From the NCBI GenBank assembly GCA_900317425.1, contig ONGR01000010.1, forward strand, positions 1 to 62,189: DNA of 62,189 bases. The letters are read 5' to 3'. Within the stretch, counting starts at the first letter, position 1, and each line of letters opens with the position of its first letter. Of the stretch, positions 23,344 to 31,505 are shown piece by piece. The notes under the pieces are model-generated. The model did no database searches and was not told the DNA's origin. It saw only the letters and a list, made by a program, of their open reading frames with translations. The translations under genes were made by a program, and so were the position numbers. This stretch comes from an uncultured Eubacteriales bacterium. Its GTDB lineage: Bacteria > Bacillota > Clostridia > Oscillospirales > Oscillospiraceae.

Positions 23344-23473
23344 AGGCAGTTACCTCCTTATGGGGATTGTGACGTCTGTCGCCATCATATCACAGCTTCC
23401 GACAAAAAGCGAGGGGGAAGATGGAGGATAAAGAATCGCGGCACCGGCTGGGCAGGCGCCGCGTGGGTTCACA

Positions 23474-23647
23474 TCATTGCCGCCTGGCGGTGCGGTAGTC
23501 GTCGCCGGGGCGCCAGAAGGGACAGTCGTCCGCACGCCCCGCCAGAAAGCGGACCATGTCGTCCTCGTCCAGATCCATGTCGCAGACGTAGTCGTCGTAT
23601 TCCTCGTCAAACATATAGAAAACGCAGCTCTCACACTTGCTGCTCAT
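23474..23647 (-). CDS. Small Cys/Asp-rich protein, DUF6472-like
   Basis: A 57-residue ORF from ATG 23647 to TGA 23474. It begins MSSKCESCVFYMFDEEYDDY and contains four Cys in two pairs (CESC; later VCDMDLDEDD and DDCPFW), plus RFLAGRADDCPFWRPGDDY. This matches my memory of DUF6472, a small family of gut Clostridia with unknown function. The Cys layout suggests zinc or iron binding. GGTGAGGGCGT lies just upstream, and there is a good minus-strand promoter at 23667-23696. Confidence 0.8.
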   Translation of the reverse strand: MSSKCESCVFYMFDEEYDDYVCDMDLDEDDMVRFLAGRADDCPFWRPGDDYRTARRQ

Positions 23648-23666
23648 ACGCCCTCACCTCGCCGCC

Positions 23667-23696
23667 ATTTTACCCGGGGAAGCGGGGCCTTGTCAA
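23667..23696 (-). promoter_or_regulatory. Promoter of the DUF6472-like gene
   Basis: TTGACA (23696-23691), 18 bp, TAAAAT (23672-23667) on the minus strand. The 12-bp region CGGGTAAAATGG is identical in the opposing tmcAL promoter, making a 12-bp inverted repeat. Confidence 0.65.
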
Positions 23697-23702
23697 GGAA
23701 AG

Positions 23703-23731
23703 TTGCAATTCCGGCGCAAATCGGGTAAAAT
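23703..23731 (+). promoter_or_regulatory. Promoter of tmcAL
   Basis: TTGCAA (23703-23708), 17 bp, TAAAAT (23726-23731). A 5' leader of about 115 nt follows and contains CCCCTG/CAGGGG, a small hairpin. Confidence 0.6.
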
Positions 23732-23855
23732 GGAAAAGCAGAACAAAACAATGCCCCTGCCCGGAAAAAACAGGGGGAATTGGCGGAAATGCGCGCGGTT
23801 TGCCCCGCTTTTGTGAGAAAATTGTAACTATTTGTAATGAAACAGGGAAGAAACC

Positions 23856-25040
23856 ATGGGTGTATTCGGTATAGTATGTGAATATAATCCCCTGCATAAT
23901 GGCCACGCGCGGATGCTTCGGCAGTTGAGAGAGCAGGGAGCCGAGGCCGTCGTGTGCGCCATGAGCGGCAACTTCGTCCAGCGGGGCGAGGCGGCTGTGG
24001 CGGGGAAGCTGGCCCGGGCCGAGATGGCGCTGCGCTGCGGCGCCGACCTGGTGCTGGAGATCCCCACCCCCTGGGCCGCCGCCACGGCGGAGACATTTGC
24101 CCGGGGCGGCGTGGAGATATTGCGCCGCACCGGTGTGGTGACGGACCTGGCCTTCGGCGCCGAGTGTGCCGACGTGGAGGCCCTCCGTGCGGTGGCCGAG
24201 GTGCTGGACGGGGAGGCGTATCGGGCGGCTCTGCGGAGCATCCCGGAGGATGGCGCTTCCTTTGCCGCGCACCGGCAGTCGGCGGTGGCGGCGGTGCTGG
24301 ATCCCCGGCGGGCGGCCCTGCTAAGCCGACCCAACAACATCCTGGCGGTGGAGTATCTCCGGGCAATCCGGGGCACGGACATCCGCCCGGCGGCTATCCC
24401 GCGGCAGGGAGCGGAACACGACTCCCACACGGTGGACGGCGGCATCGCCTCGGCGTCCCACGTGCGGCAGCTGTTGCTGTCGGGCCGGACGGAGGAGGCC
24501 ATGACCTGCCTGCCCCGTGAGGCGGCAGAGGTGCTGCGCCGGGAGATGGAGCGTGGGCATGCCCCTGCGGACATGAGACGCTGCGACCGGGCGATCCTGG
24601 CCCGGCTGCGGCGGATGGAAGAAGAGGAATGGGCCCGTTACGACGGCGGCGGAGAGGGCCTCTATCACCGGCTGTATCAGGCGGTGCGGGAGGCGGGATC
24701 CGTTGAAGAGCTGCTGGAGCGGGCCAAGACGAAGCGCTATCCCATGGCCCGGCTGCGGCGTATGGTGCTTGCGGCATGGCTGGAGTTGCCGGCCGTGCCG
24801 GCGCGGGTGCCGTATCTGCGGTTGCTGGGAGCCGACGACACCGGACGAAAGCTGCTGCGGCGGATGCGGGAAGTCCCCGTGCTGACCAAGGCGGCGGACG
24901 TGGGCAAGCTGGGGAAGGCGGCGGAGGAGCTGTTCCGGCGGGAGAGCCGCTGGAGCGATCTCTACGCCCTGACCTGCCCGGCGGTGATGCCCTGCGGCGA
25001 GGATTGGCGTACCACCCCCGTCCTGATGGGCGAGAAATGA
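23856..25040 (+). CDS. tmcAL: tRNA(Met) cytidine acetate ligase TmcAL
   Basis: A 394-residue nucleotidyltransferase-fold enzyme. GIVCEYNPLHNGH (5-17) is the ATP-binding HIGH-like motif, followed by VCAMSGNFVQRGEAA and the LGADLVLEIP-type segment. TmcAL (formerly YlbM) makes N4-acetylcytidine at the wobble position of elongator tRNA-Met from acetate and ATP. Length and motifs are typical. It is followed at 9 bp by a lipoprotein gene, probably in the same transcript. Confidence 0.92.
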   Translation: MGVFGIVCEYNPLHNGHARMLRQLREQGAEAVVCAMSGNFVQRGEAAVAGKLARAEMALRCGADLVLEIPTPWAAATAETFARGGVEILRRTGVVTDLAFGAECADVEALRAVAEVLDGEAYRAALRSIPEDGASFAAHRQSAVAAVLDPRRAALLSRPNNILAVEYLRAIRGTDIRPAAIPRQGAEHDSHTVDGGIASASHVRQLLLSGRTEEAMTCLPREAAEVLRREMERGHAPADMRRCDRAILARLRRMEEEEWARYDGGGEGLYHRLYQAVREAGSVEELLERAKTKRYPMARLRRMVLAAWLELPAVPARVPYLRLLGADDTGRKLLRRMREVPVLTKAADVGKLGKAAEELFRRESRWSDLYALTCPAVMPCGEDWRTTPVLMGEK

Positions 25041-25049
25041 GGAAAAACC

Positions 25050-25970
25050 ATGAAAAAGCTGGGTATTCTGCCGATACTGCTGGCGCTGACACTATGGATG
25101 ACAGCGTGCGGCGCCATGGCGGCTGCGCCCAAAAGTGCAGACCACCTGGATCTGGAGGAGGAGACGGTTCTGACGGGAACCGTGGAGACCGAGGAGAGCC
25201 GGTGGAATTATGAGATCACCACCTATACGGTGACCGGCGAGCACTGCGCCCCGGATGATCCCGATCGGGTGTTGATCCGCCACAGCTACCAGATGCCCCG
25301 CATGAAGGCGTCAAACGTCCAGGACGACAAGAAGGAGCAGAGCGGTCCCGCTGCCAAACAGGCCGTCGAGACCTTCAACGCCTTTTTTGAGACCAGGCTC
25401 CAGGATGAGGTGGCCTGGTTCGAGGAGATGGCCTCCGTGGCCGAGGAGGACTACGGAGCGGTGGGCCATGAGAAGGGCAGCTTCTGGCAGCAGGAGGATT
25501 TCTGCTACAGCGACGAGACCACGCTGTCCTTCTGGGCAACGGACGATATGATCTGCGTTACCACTTTGAATTACAGCTTTACCGGCGGTGCCCATCCCAT
25601 CGTCTGGCGCACGGCGAACAGCTTCGACCTTCGCACCGGCAAAGAGGTGACGGTGGCGGAGCTGACGGGCAACGTGGCCGGCCTGCAGAAAGCCGTAGAG
25701 GAGGAACTGCTGCGTCAGGTGGAGGAAAAGCGCCTTCTGCCCGAACAGGAGATGACGACAGACAAGATCGCCTTCTTTGACGACTATGAGGAGACAGTGG
25801 CGGATTGGATGGAGCGCTCGGTGTCCTTTGGCGATGACGGCATGCAGGTCATCTTCGGCGTGTACGATATCGCACCCTACGCCGCCGGCGAGCAGGTGTT
25901 CACCATCTCCTACGACCTGCTGCGGCCCTATCTGAACAGCTACGGCAAGACCCTTCTGGGGCTGGAATAA
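25050..25970 (+). CDS. Lipoprotein with DUF3298/RsiV-like domain
   Basis: A 306-residue exported protein. The signal peptide ends in a lipobox-like LTLWMTAC (Cys20). The C-terminal region (about 165-300) is DUF3298-like: LNYSFTGGAHPIVWRTANSFD and YDIAPYAAGEQVFTISYDLL are typical. RsiV, the best known member, is an anti-sigma factor that binds lysozyme. Here there is no cytoplasmic anti-sigma part, so binding of a wall or muramidase ligand outside is only a possibility. A GH25 lysozyme gene follows after a terminator. Confidence 0.8.
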   Translation: MKKLGILPILLALTLWMTACGAMAAAPKSADHLDLEEETVLTGTVETEESRWNYEITTYTVTGEHCAPDDPDRVLIRHSYQMPRMKASNVQDDKKEQSGPAAKQAVETFNAFFETRLQDEVAWFEEMASVAEEDYGAVGHEKGSFWQQEDFCYSDETTLSFWATDDMICVTTLNYSFTGGAHPIVWRTANSFDLRTGKEVTVAELTGNVAGLQKAVEEELLRQVEEKRLLPEQEMTTDKIAFFDDYEETVADWMERSVSFGDDGMQVIFGVYDIAPYAAGEQVFTISYDLLRPYLNSYGKTLLGLE

Positions 25971-25983
25971 GCGAGAATATCCG

Positions 25984-26014
25984 GCGGGACGGCCACAGGC
26001 CGCCCCGCTTTTTT
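25984..26014 (+). terminator. Terminator
   Basis: GCGGG/CCCGC and GGCC/GGCC stems around an ACA loop, followed by T6. Confidence 0.8.
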
Positions 26015-26024
26015 CACCCCGGCC

Positions 26025-26054
26025 TTTACGGGAAGAAGGGACCTGTGATATAAT
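26025..26054 (+). promoter_or_regulatory. Promoter of the GH25 lysozyme operon
   Basis: TTTACG (26025-26030), 18 bp, TATAAT (26049-26054). Confidence 0.6.
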
Positions 26055-26092
26055 AAAACAATTCATTCGACACGATGCGACGGAGCGGATAT

Positions 26093-26962
26093 ATGACCAA
26101 GACCAAGACAAAACAGAATAAAGCGGAAGGGCGGCGGATCAGCGCGGTGCCCATCCTGCTGCCGCTGGTGGTGATCTTGGTGCTGGCGGCGGTGGTCTCG
26201 GAGCTGCGCCGCCCGGCGGAGAAAGTGCCGGAGTACGTGGAGGTCAACGACGGAGTGAATCAGGTCACCATCACACCTGCCGAGGGGGTGGCGGCCAGCC
26301 GCCTGTCGGAGGAGGACTTCCGCGAGACAGACGGTGTGGTGACCTATACCGGCACGGCCCACACCGCCCGGCAGGGCATCGACGTGTCCGAATACCAGGA
26401 GACGATCGACTGGGCGCAGGTGGCCGGCGACGGTGTGGAATTTGCCGTGCTGCGCCTGGGTTACCGGGGCAGTACGGAGGGTCTGCTGAACACCGACGCC
26501 TGTTTTGAGGAGAACTATCGGGGTGCCCGGGAGGCCGGCCTGGACGTGGGCGTTTACTTTTTTTCCCAGGCCACCGATGAACAGGAGGCTGTGGCCGAGG
26601 CGGACTACGTGCTGCAGGTGCTGGACGGCCGCGAGCTGGACCTGCCGGTGATCTTCGACTGGGAGGCCGTAGAGGTGGAGGGAGCCCGCACCGCCGGTGT
26701 GGACGGCGGTACCGTCAGCGACTGCGCCGCGGCCTTCTGCCGCCGTATTACCGCGGCCAGATACGGTGCCGGGATCTATTTCAACCGCCAGCAGGGCTAT
26801 TACGACTACGATCTGGCGGCGCTGAGCGACTACACGCTCTGGGTGTCCGATCCCAACTCATGGACGGACTTCTACTATGCCGTTTCCCTGTGGCAGTACA
26901 GCTTTACCGGACAGGTGGCCGGGATCTCCGGTGACGTGGACCGGGATCTGCTGTTTGAGTGA
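26093..26962 (+). CDS. Membrane-anchored GH25 muramidase (lysozyme)
   Basis: A 289-residue protein with a basic N-terminus and one membrane segment (about 17-40), a linker, and a GH25 domain (about 103-289). GIDVSEYQETIDW opens the domain with the first acidic residue, and FDWEAVE carries the catalytic Glu. SLWQYSFTGQVAGISGDVDRD is the typical end of the fold. It should hydrolyse peptidoglycan outside the cell. ATG 26093 follows GGAG at 26081. Confidence 0.9.
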   Translation: MTKTKTKQNKAEGRRISAVPILLPLVVILVLAAVVSELRRPAEKVPEYVEVNDGVNQVTITPAEGVAASRLSEEDFRETDGVVTYTGTAHTARQGIDVSEYQETIDWAQVAGDGVEFAVLRLGYRGSTEGLLNTDACFEENYRGAREAGLDVGVYFFSQATDEQEAVAEADYVLQVLDGRELDLPVIFDWEAVEVEGARTAGVDGGTVSDCAAAFCRRITAARYGAGIYFNRQQGYYDYDLAALSDYTLWVSDPNSWTDFYYAVSLWQYSFTGQVAGISGDVDRDLLFE

Positions 26963-26982
26963 TCGATTGGAGGAGGAAAACT

Positions 26983-27768
26983 ATGCAGGCGTTTCTGTTC
27001 CCCATGGAATTATCGCTGCGGATGGTGCTCATCGTGGTGGTGGGCGTGTTTCTGGCGTCCTTTATGGACGGCGTGGCAGGAGGCGGAGGGATCATCTCCG
27101 TGCCCACCTACTTTCTGGCGGGGCTGCCGGCCCACCTGGCCCTGGGCACCAACAAGCTCTCATCCTGTATCGGCACGGCGGTGTCTGCCGGCCGGTTCGT
27201 CCGCAGCGGCTACGTGAACTGGAAGCTGGGCATCCCGTCTATCGCCCTGGCGCTGGTGGGCGCCCACTTCGGCACCAGACTGCAGCTGGCGCTGGACGAG
27301 CGGTATCTGAAGTGGCTGCTGCTGATCGTGCTGCCCGTCGTGGCCTTCGTGGTGCTGCGGCAGCGGACCTTCCCCGAGGAGCCGGGCGATATCGCCCCGG
27401 CCAAGCAGACGGCCATCGTGCTGGCGGCATCGCTGATCGTGGGGGCCTACGACGGCTTTTACGGTCCCGGCACCGGCACGTTTCTGCTGCTGATCTTCTG
27501 CAACTGGGGTAAAATGGACGTGCGCACCGCCGCCGGCAACGTGAAGCTGGTGAATCTGGCCAGCAACATCGGCGCGGTGTTCACCTCCCTGATGAACGGC
27601 AAGGTGTTCATCGCGCTGGGCCTGATCGGTGCCGTGTTCTCCATCGCAGGACACTATATCGGGGCGGGCCTGGCCATCAAGGACGGCTCGAAGATCGTCA
27701 AGCCCACGGTACTGGTGGTGCTGGGGCTGCTGGCTGTCAAGGTGGTATACGAACTGATCGCGGGATGA
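26983..27768 (+). CDS. TauE/SafE family anion permease
   Basis: A 261-residue membrane protein with about eight segments and two similar halves. The motifs FMDGVAGGGGIISVPTYFL and GTNKLSS in the first half, and YDGFYGPGTGTFL and AAGNVKLVNLASN in the second, define the TauE/SafE family, which moves sulfite, sulfoacetate or other organic anions. ATG 26983 follows GGAGGAGG. It is between a lysozyme gene and a racemase gene in one transcript; substrate unknown. Confidence 0.88.
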   Translation: MQAFLFPMELSLRMVLIVVVGVFLASFMDGVAGGGGIISVPTYFLAGLPAHLALGTNKLSSCIGTAVSAGRFVRSGYVNWKLGIPSIALALVGAHFGTRLQLALDERYLKWLLLIVLPVVAFVVLRQRTFPEEPGDIAPAKQTAIVLAASLIVGAYDGFYGPGTGTFLLLIFCNWGKMDVRTAAGNVKLVNLASNIGAVFTSLMNGKVFIALGLIGAVFSIAGHYIGAGLAIKDGSKIVKPTVLVVLGLLAVKVVYELIAG

Positions 27769-27782
27769 GAGGAGCGATAGCG

Positions 27783-28490
27783 ATGAAAAAATCCATCGGC
27801 ATTCTGGGCGGCATGGGGCCGCTGGCCACGGCGGATCTGTTTATCAAGATCGTGACCCAGACAAAGGCGGAACGGGACAATGACCACATCCGGGTGTATA
27901 TCGACAGCAACAGCGCCATCCCGGACCGGACGGCGGCCATCCTGAACGGCGGGCCGGATCCGGTGGAGGAGATGACCTCCGCCCTGCGGCATCTGGAGAG
28001 CTGCGGGGCCGACTGCATCATCATGCCCTGCAACACGGCCCACTACTTTCTGCCCCGGCTGCAGGAAAAAACGGAGATCCCCATTTTGAATATGCTGGAG
28101 ATCACCGCTCAGAACTGCGCCCTCCGCTATCCCGGGCGGTGTGCGGCGGTGCTGGGCACCCGGGGCACCCTGGCCACGGGACTCTACAGCGCGGCGCTGG
28201 AGAAGGCCGGCGTAGACTATCTCCTGCCGGATGAGGGGGAGCAGGACGTGCTGATGCACCTCATCTACGACGTGGTGAAGGCGTCCCGACCGCTGGAGCC
28301 GGAGGCGGATGTCTGGGCGGCCCTGCTGGACGCCCTTCGCACCAGAGGAGCCGACTACTTCATCTTGGGCTGCACGGAGCTGCCCATCGTGGCTTCCACG
28401 CTTGACGCAGAGGGACCCTTCGTGGATCCCACCCTGGAGCTGGCCAAAGCTGCGGTACGATTTTGCGGGTATGAAACGGTAGAAAAATGA
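27783..28490 (+). CDS. Aspartate/glutamate racemase family protein
   Basis: A 235-residue racemase with both catalytic cysteines, in MPCNTAH (first half) and LGCTELP (second half), and the N-terminal IGILGGMGPLATADL. The GGMGP start favours the aspartate racemase or broad amino-acid racemase group over MurI. It would supply a D-amino acid. ATG 27783 follows GAGAGGAG. It is last before a long terminator. Confidence 0.88.
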   Translation: MKKSIGILGGMGPLATADLFIKIVTQTKAERDNDHIRVYIDSNSAIPDRTAAILNGGPDPVEEMTSALRHLESCGADCIIMPCNTAHYFLPRLQEKTEIPILNMLEITAQNCALRYPGRCAAVLGTRGTLATGLYSAALEKAGVDYLLPDEGEQDVLMHLIYDVVKASRPLEPEADVWAALLDALRTRGADYFILGCTELPIVASTLDAEGPFVDPTLELAKAAVRFCGYETVEK

Positions 28491-28491
28491 G

Positions 28492-28540
28492 AAAAGGGGG
28501 TCTCTTTTGTTACAAATGTAACAAAAGAGACCCCCTTTTT
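28492..28540 (+). terminator. Terminator with 23-bp perfect arms
   Basis: Arms 28492-28514 and 28517-28539 are exact reverse complements around AA, with GGGGGTCTC at the base and T5 at the end. It isolates the racemase gene from the symporter gene and could act in both directions. Confidence 0.9.
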
Positions 28541-28614
28541 CCGTCAAAACAGCGAAAAGCACCTGAAAAATTTTGGGAAAAGCGCTGAAAGTTTTTGCCG
28601 AAAGGAAAAACGAC

Positions 28615-28644
28615 TTTACAGCTTTCGCAATGCAGTTATATAAT
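28615..28644 (+). promoter_or_regulatory. Promoter of the dicarboxylate symporter
   Basis: TTTACA (28615-28620), 18 bp, TATAAT (28639-28644). Confidence 0.65.
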
Positions 28645-28709
28645 GAGCTAAAGACAATAGGAAGCAAGAGAGCGAATTGTCTATTTTTGTTTGGAAGGAG
28701 AGTCAAACA

Positions 28710-29948
28710 ATGCAGAAAAAGAAACTTGGACTCGGCGCAAGAATTCTGATCGGCCTGGTCCTGGGTATCATCGTGGGTGCCATTTTCTGGGTAGCCATGG
28801 GTGCCGAGGCCGCCGGTGCATTCACCGCCAAGTACATCAAGCCCTTCGGTGACATCTTCGTCAACCTGCTGAAGTTCATCGTGGTGCCCCTGGTGCTGCT
28901 GAGCATCATGGACGGCGTGATCTCCATGGGTGATATCGGCAAGGTGGGCAAGATCGGCTGGAAAACGGTGGTTTACTTCCTGGTCACCACTGCCATCGCC
29001 TGCATCATCGGCCTGGTGGTCGCCAACATCTTCAAGGGTGCGTTCCCCGTCCTGTCTCTGGCCGAGGATGCCGCCTATGAGGCCAAGACCGCCAACCTGA
29101 TGGACACCATCGTCAACATCTTCCCCAACAACGCCGTCAATCCCCTGGTCAACAGCTCCATGCTGCAGATCATCGTGATCGCCCTGTTCTTCGGCTGCGG
29201 CATCCTGGTGGCCGGCGAGAAGGGCAAGCCCTTCGGCAACTGGATCTCCTCCTTCAATGAGGTCACCCAGAAGGTCATGGGCTTCATCCTGGCCGTGTCC
29301 CCCATCGGCGTGTTCTGCCTGATGACCTGGGTCGTGGCTGCGCAGGGCGTCAAGATCCTGGGCTCCCTGGGCCTGGTTCTGCTGGCCGCCTACATCGGCT
29401 ACATCATCCACGTTGTCCTGGTGTACAGCCTGTCCGTGAAGGTGTTCGCCAAGATGTCCCCGCTGGTATTCTTCAAGAAGGTGTTCCCCGCCGCCGCCTT
29501 TGCCTTCACCTCCACTTCTTCTGTGGCTACCCTGCCCGTTGCCAAGGAGTGCACTGACGACATGGGCGTGGAGAGTGAGATCTCCTCCTTCGTGCTGCCT
29601 CTGGGCGCCACCATCAACATGGACGGTACCGCCATCTATCAGTGCGTGGCCGCCATCTTCCTGGCCAAGTGCATCGGCGTGGATCTGACCATGGTTCAGA
29701 TGATCACCATCGTGGTCACCGCCACCCTGGCCTCCATCGGTACCGCCGGTACCTCCGGCGCCGGCATGATCATGCTGGCCATGGTGCTGGATGCCGTGGG
29801 TATCCCGCCCACCTACATCGGTATCATCTATGGTATCGACCGTCTGTTCGACATGGGCCGTACCGCTCTGAACGTGATCGGCGACGTGTCCTGCTCCGTC
29901 TGCGTCCATCAGTGGGAGGCCGGCGACCTGAAGCCTGTCAATAAATAA
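28710..29948 (+). CDS. Dicarboxylate/amino acid:cation symporter (DAACS)
   Basis: A 412-residue carrier with the family's eight helices and two re-entrant loops. FAFTSTSSVATLPVA is the first hairpin, ATINMDGTAIYQ the helix-7 motif, GTAGTSGAGMIML the second hairpin, and DMGRTALNVIGD the helix-8 motif with the substrate-binding Arg and Asp. Likely substrates are glutamate, aspartate, serine or C4-dicarboxylates. Codon use is very biased, suggesting high expression. It is monocistronic between a promoter and a terminator. Confidence 0.92.
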   Translation: MQKKKLGLGARILIGLVLGIIVGAIFWVAMGAEAAGAFTAKYIKPFGDIFVNLLKFIVVPLVLLSIMDGVISMGDIGKVGKIGWKTVVYFLVTTAIACIIGLVVANIFKGAFPVLSLAEDAAYEAKTANLMDTIVNIFPNNAVNPLVNSSMLQIIVIALFFGCGILVAGEKGKPFGNWISSFNEVTQKVMGFILAVSPIGVFCLMTWVVAAQGVKILGSLGLVLLAAYIGYIIHVVLVYSLSVKVFAKMSPLVFFKKVFPAAAFAFTSTSSVATLPVAKECTDDMGVESEISSFVLPLGATINMDGTAIYQCVAAIFLAKCIGVDLTMVQMITIVVTATLASIGTAGTSGAGMIMLAMVLDAVGIPPTYIGIIYGIDRLFDMGRTALNVIGDVSCSVCVHQWEAGDLKPVNK

Positions 29949-29980
29949 CAGGCCGGCTGCCGCAAACAGAAGCCAACAGA

Positions 29981-30010
29981 AAAAGCCGCCCCGGGAGGGG
30001 CGGCTTTTTT
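29981..30010. terminator. Terminator
   Basis: AAAAGCCGCCCC (29981-29992) and GGGGCGGCTTTT (29997-30008) with a GGGA loop. It ends the symporter gene and probably also the minus-strand nitroreductase gene. Confidence 0.88.
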
Positions 30011-30029
30011 CATGCCCATTTATACCTTT

Positions 30030-30698
30030 TTACGCCCAGGTGAAGTTTTCCGGCCCGGCGGCCTGCTCGAATTGATACTTGACGATGCCCAGATCCAGCC
30101 TGGCATAGCCGCCCCGCAGAGCCGTGGCCCGGACGGTACGCTCTCCCATCAGCTCCAGCAGGAACTTCTGCTGATTGACGGCGGTGGGGGCCAGCATGGC
30201 GTACTCGGCGCCCCGGCGGAACCAGTCCGGCATGGGGGAGGGGCAGCGGACCAGCTGGGACATGGGCTTGCTGCGGTGGGGCGCGCCGGGACTGACGCCA
30301 TAGCCCAGGGCGATGACCAGCACCAGCTTTTCCCCATCGGCCAGGGTGAAGCGGGCCCTGCGCTTGGAGAAGGTCAGGGCCACCCAGCAGGTGTTCAGCC
30401 CCAGCTGCTGGGCCAGCAGGACGATGCGCTGGCCATAGTAGCCGGCCCGCTCGTCCAAATCGGGGGCCTTTTTGCCCGCCACGGCGATGTAGTTCTGCAC
30501 GCCGCTGAACCGACCGTAGCGGGCCATGGCGCCGCTGAAGGCGCCGGGCTCGTCGGTGACGAGCTGCAGGTGGAGGTCACCCTCCCGGTTGCACGCGTCG
30601 ATCTCCTGCTGCAGGCGGGTCTTGATATCTGTGGAAAGGGGCTTGTCCCGGTATTGCCGCACGCTGTGGCGGCGCTGCATGGCTTCCAAAATATCCAT
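30030..30698 (-). CDS. Nitroreductase family protein
   Basis: A 222-residue FMN-dependent oxidoreductase. MDILEAMQRRHSVRQYRDKPL opens with the Arg-Ser-Arg FMN-phosphate motif; YYGQRIVLLAQQLGLNTCWVALTF follows; the C-terminal half includes MLAPTAVNQQKF. It is one of the two-Pfam-half forms found in Clostridia. ATG 30698 is preceded by GGAGGACTC; a longer frame upstream is unlikely. The substrate is unknown. Confidence 0.85.
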   Translation of the reverse strand: MDILEAMQRRHSVRQYRDKPLSTDIKTRLQQEIDACNREGDLHLQLVTDEPGAFSGAMARYGRFSGVQNYIAVAGKKAPDLDERAGYYGQRIVLLAQQLGLNTCWVALTFSKRRARFTLADGEKLVLVIALGYGVSPGAPHRSKPMSQLVRCPSPMPDWFRRGAEYAMLAPTAVNQQKFLLELMGERTVRATALRGGYARLDLGIVKYQFEQAAGPENFTWA

Positions 30699-30829
30699 AG
30701 GTGAGTCCTCCTTCGTTTGATGTTGGCATGATGATATCACGGGCGGAGGAAAATGTCGACAGGAAATTTGTCGAGCGGGGCGGCGTTGAAACCGGTGGCG
30801 GAATGTGGTATGCTGGGAGGCGAAGGGAA

Positions 30830-31504
30830 GTGAGCGCAGTGCCGAAGATCTTGCTGGTGGAGGATGACGGGGCCATCGTGGCAGCCCTGCGGGAATATCT
30901 GGCGGGCGAGGGCTTTGAAACGGCGTCGGCCGACAGCCAGAGCGGGGCGGAGGAGCTGCTGGAGCGACAGCGGTTTGACCTGCTGCTGGTGGACGTGTCG
31001 CTGCGCTCCGGCAGCGGTTACGGCGTCTGCGCCGCAGCACGGCAGCGGGGCCTGCCGGTGATCTTCCTCACCGCCAACGGCGACGAGAACAGCGTGGTCA
31101 CCGGGCTGGACATGGGGGCCGAGGACTATATCGTCAAGCCCTTCCGGCCCCGGGAGCTGCTGTCCCGGATCCGGGGTGTGCTGCGCCGCAGCGGCGGACG
31201 GGATACGGTGGTGCGTCTGCAGAACGTGGCGGTGGATACGGAGCGGGGGGCGGCCACAAAGGCTGACAAGGAGATCCCCTTATCAGCACTGGAATACCGG
31301 CTGCTGCTGATCTTCCTCAACAACCGGGGCCGTCTGCTCTCCCGCAACCGGCTTCTGGAGGAGATCTGGGACGCAGCCGGGGACTTTGTCAACGACAACA
31401 CGCTGACGGTTTACATCAAACGCCTGCGGGAGAAGATCGAGGACGACCCCCAGAATCCCACCATCATCAAGACGGTGCGGGGTTTGGGCTATCGGGTGGA
31501 TTGA
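30830..31504 (+). CDS. OmpR/PhoB-type response regulator
   Basis: A 224-residue regulator. The receiver domain (about 6-118) has the acidic pair ED (11-12), phosphoacceptor D55 in LLLVDVSL, and the conserved Lys in YIVKPF. The effector domain (about 128-222) is a winged helix with NNRGRLLSRNRLLEEIWD and YIKRLREKIED. The start is GTG 30830 (nine bases after GGAGG) or GTG 30839. Together with the kinase and the FtsX-type transporter it forms a BceRSAB-like set, where regulator binding sites precede the transporter genes. Confidence 0.9.
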   Translation: MSAVPKILLVEDDGAIVAALREYLAGEGFETASADSQSGAEELLERQRFDLLLVDVSLRSGSGYGVCAAARQRGLPVIFLTANGDENSVVTGLDMGAEDYIVKPFRPRELLSRIRGVLRRSGGRDTVVRLQNVAVDTERGAATKADKEIPLSALEYRLLLIFLNNRGRLLSRNRLLEEIWDAAGDFVNDNTLTVYIKRLREKIEDDPQNPTIIKTVRGLGYRVD

Positions 31505-31505
31505 C

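Noticed and set aside
27654-29909. 751-codon minus-strand frame opposite the racemase and symporter genes
   Set aside because: The translation is His/Asp/Gly-rich in the part opposite the symporter and has no domain; the plus-strand genes are certain.
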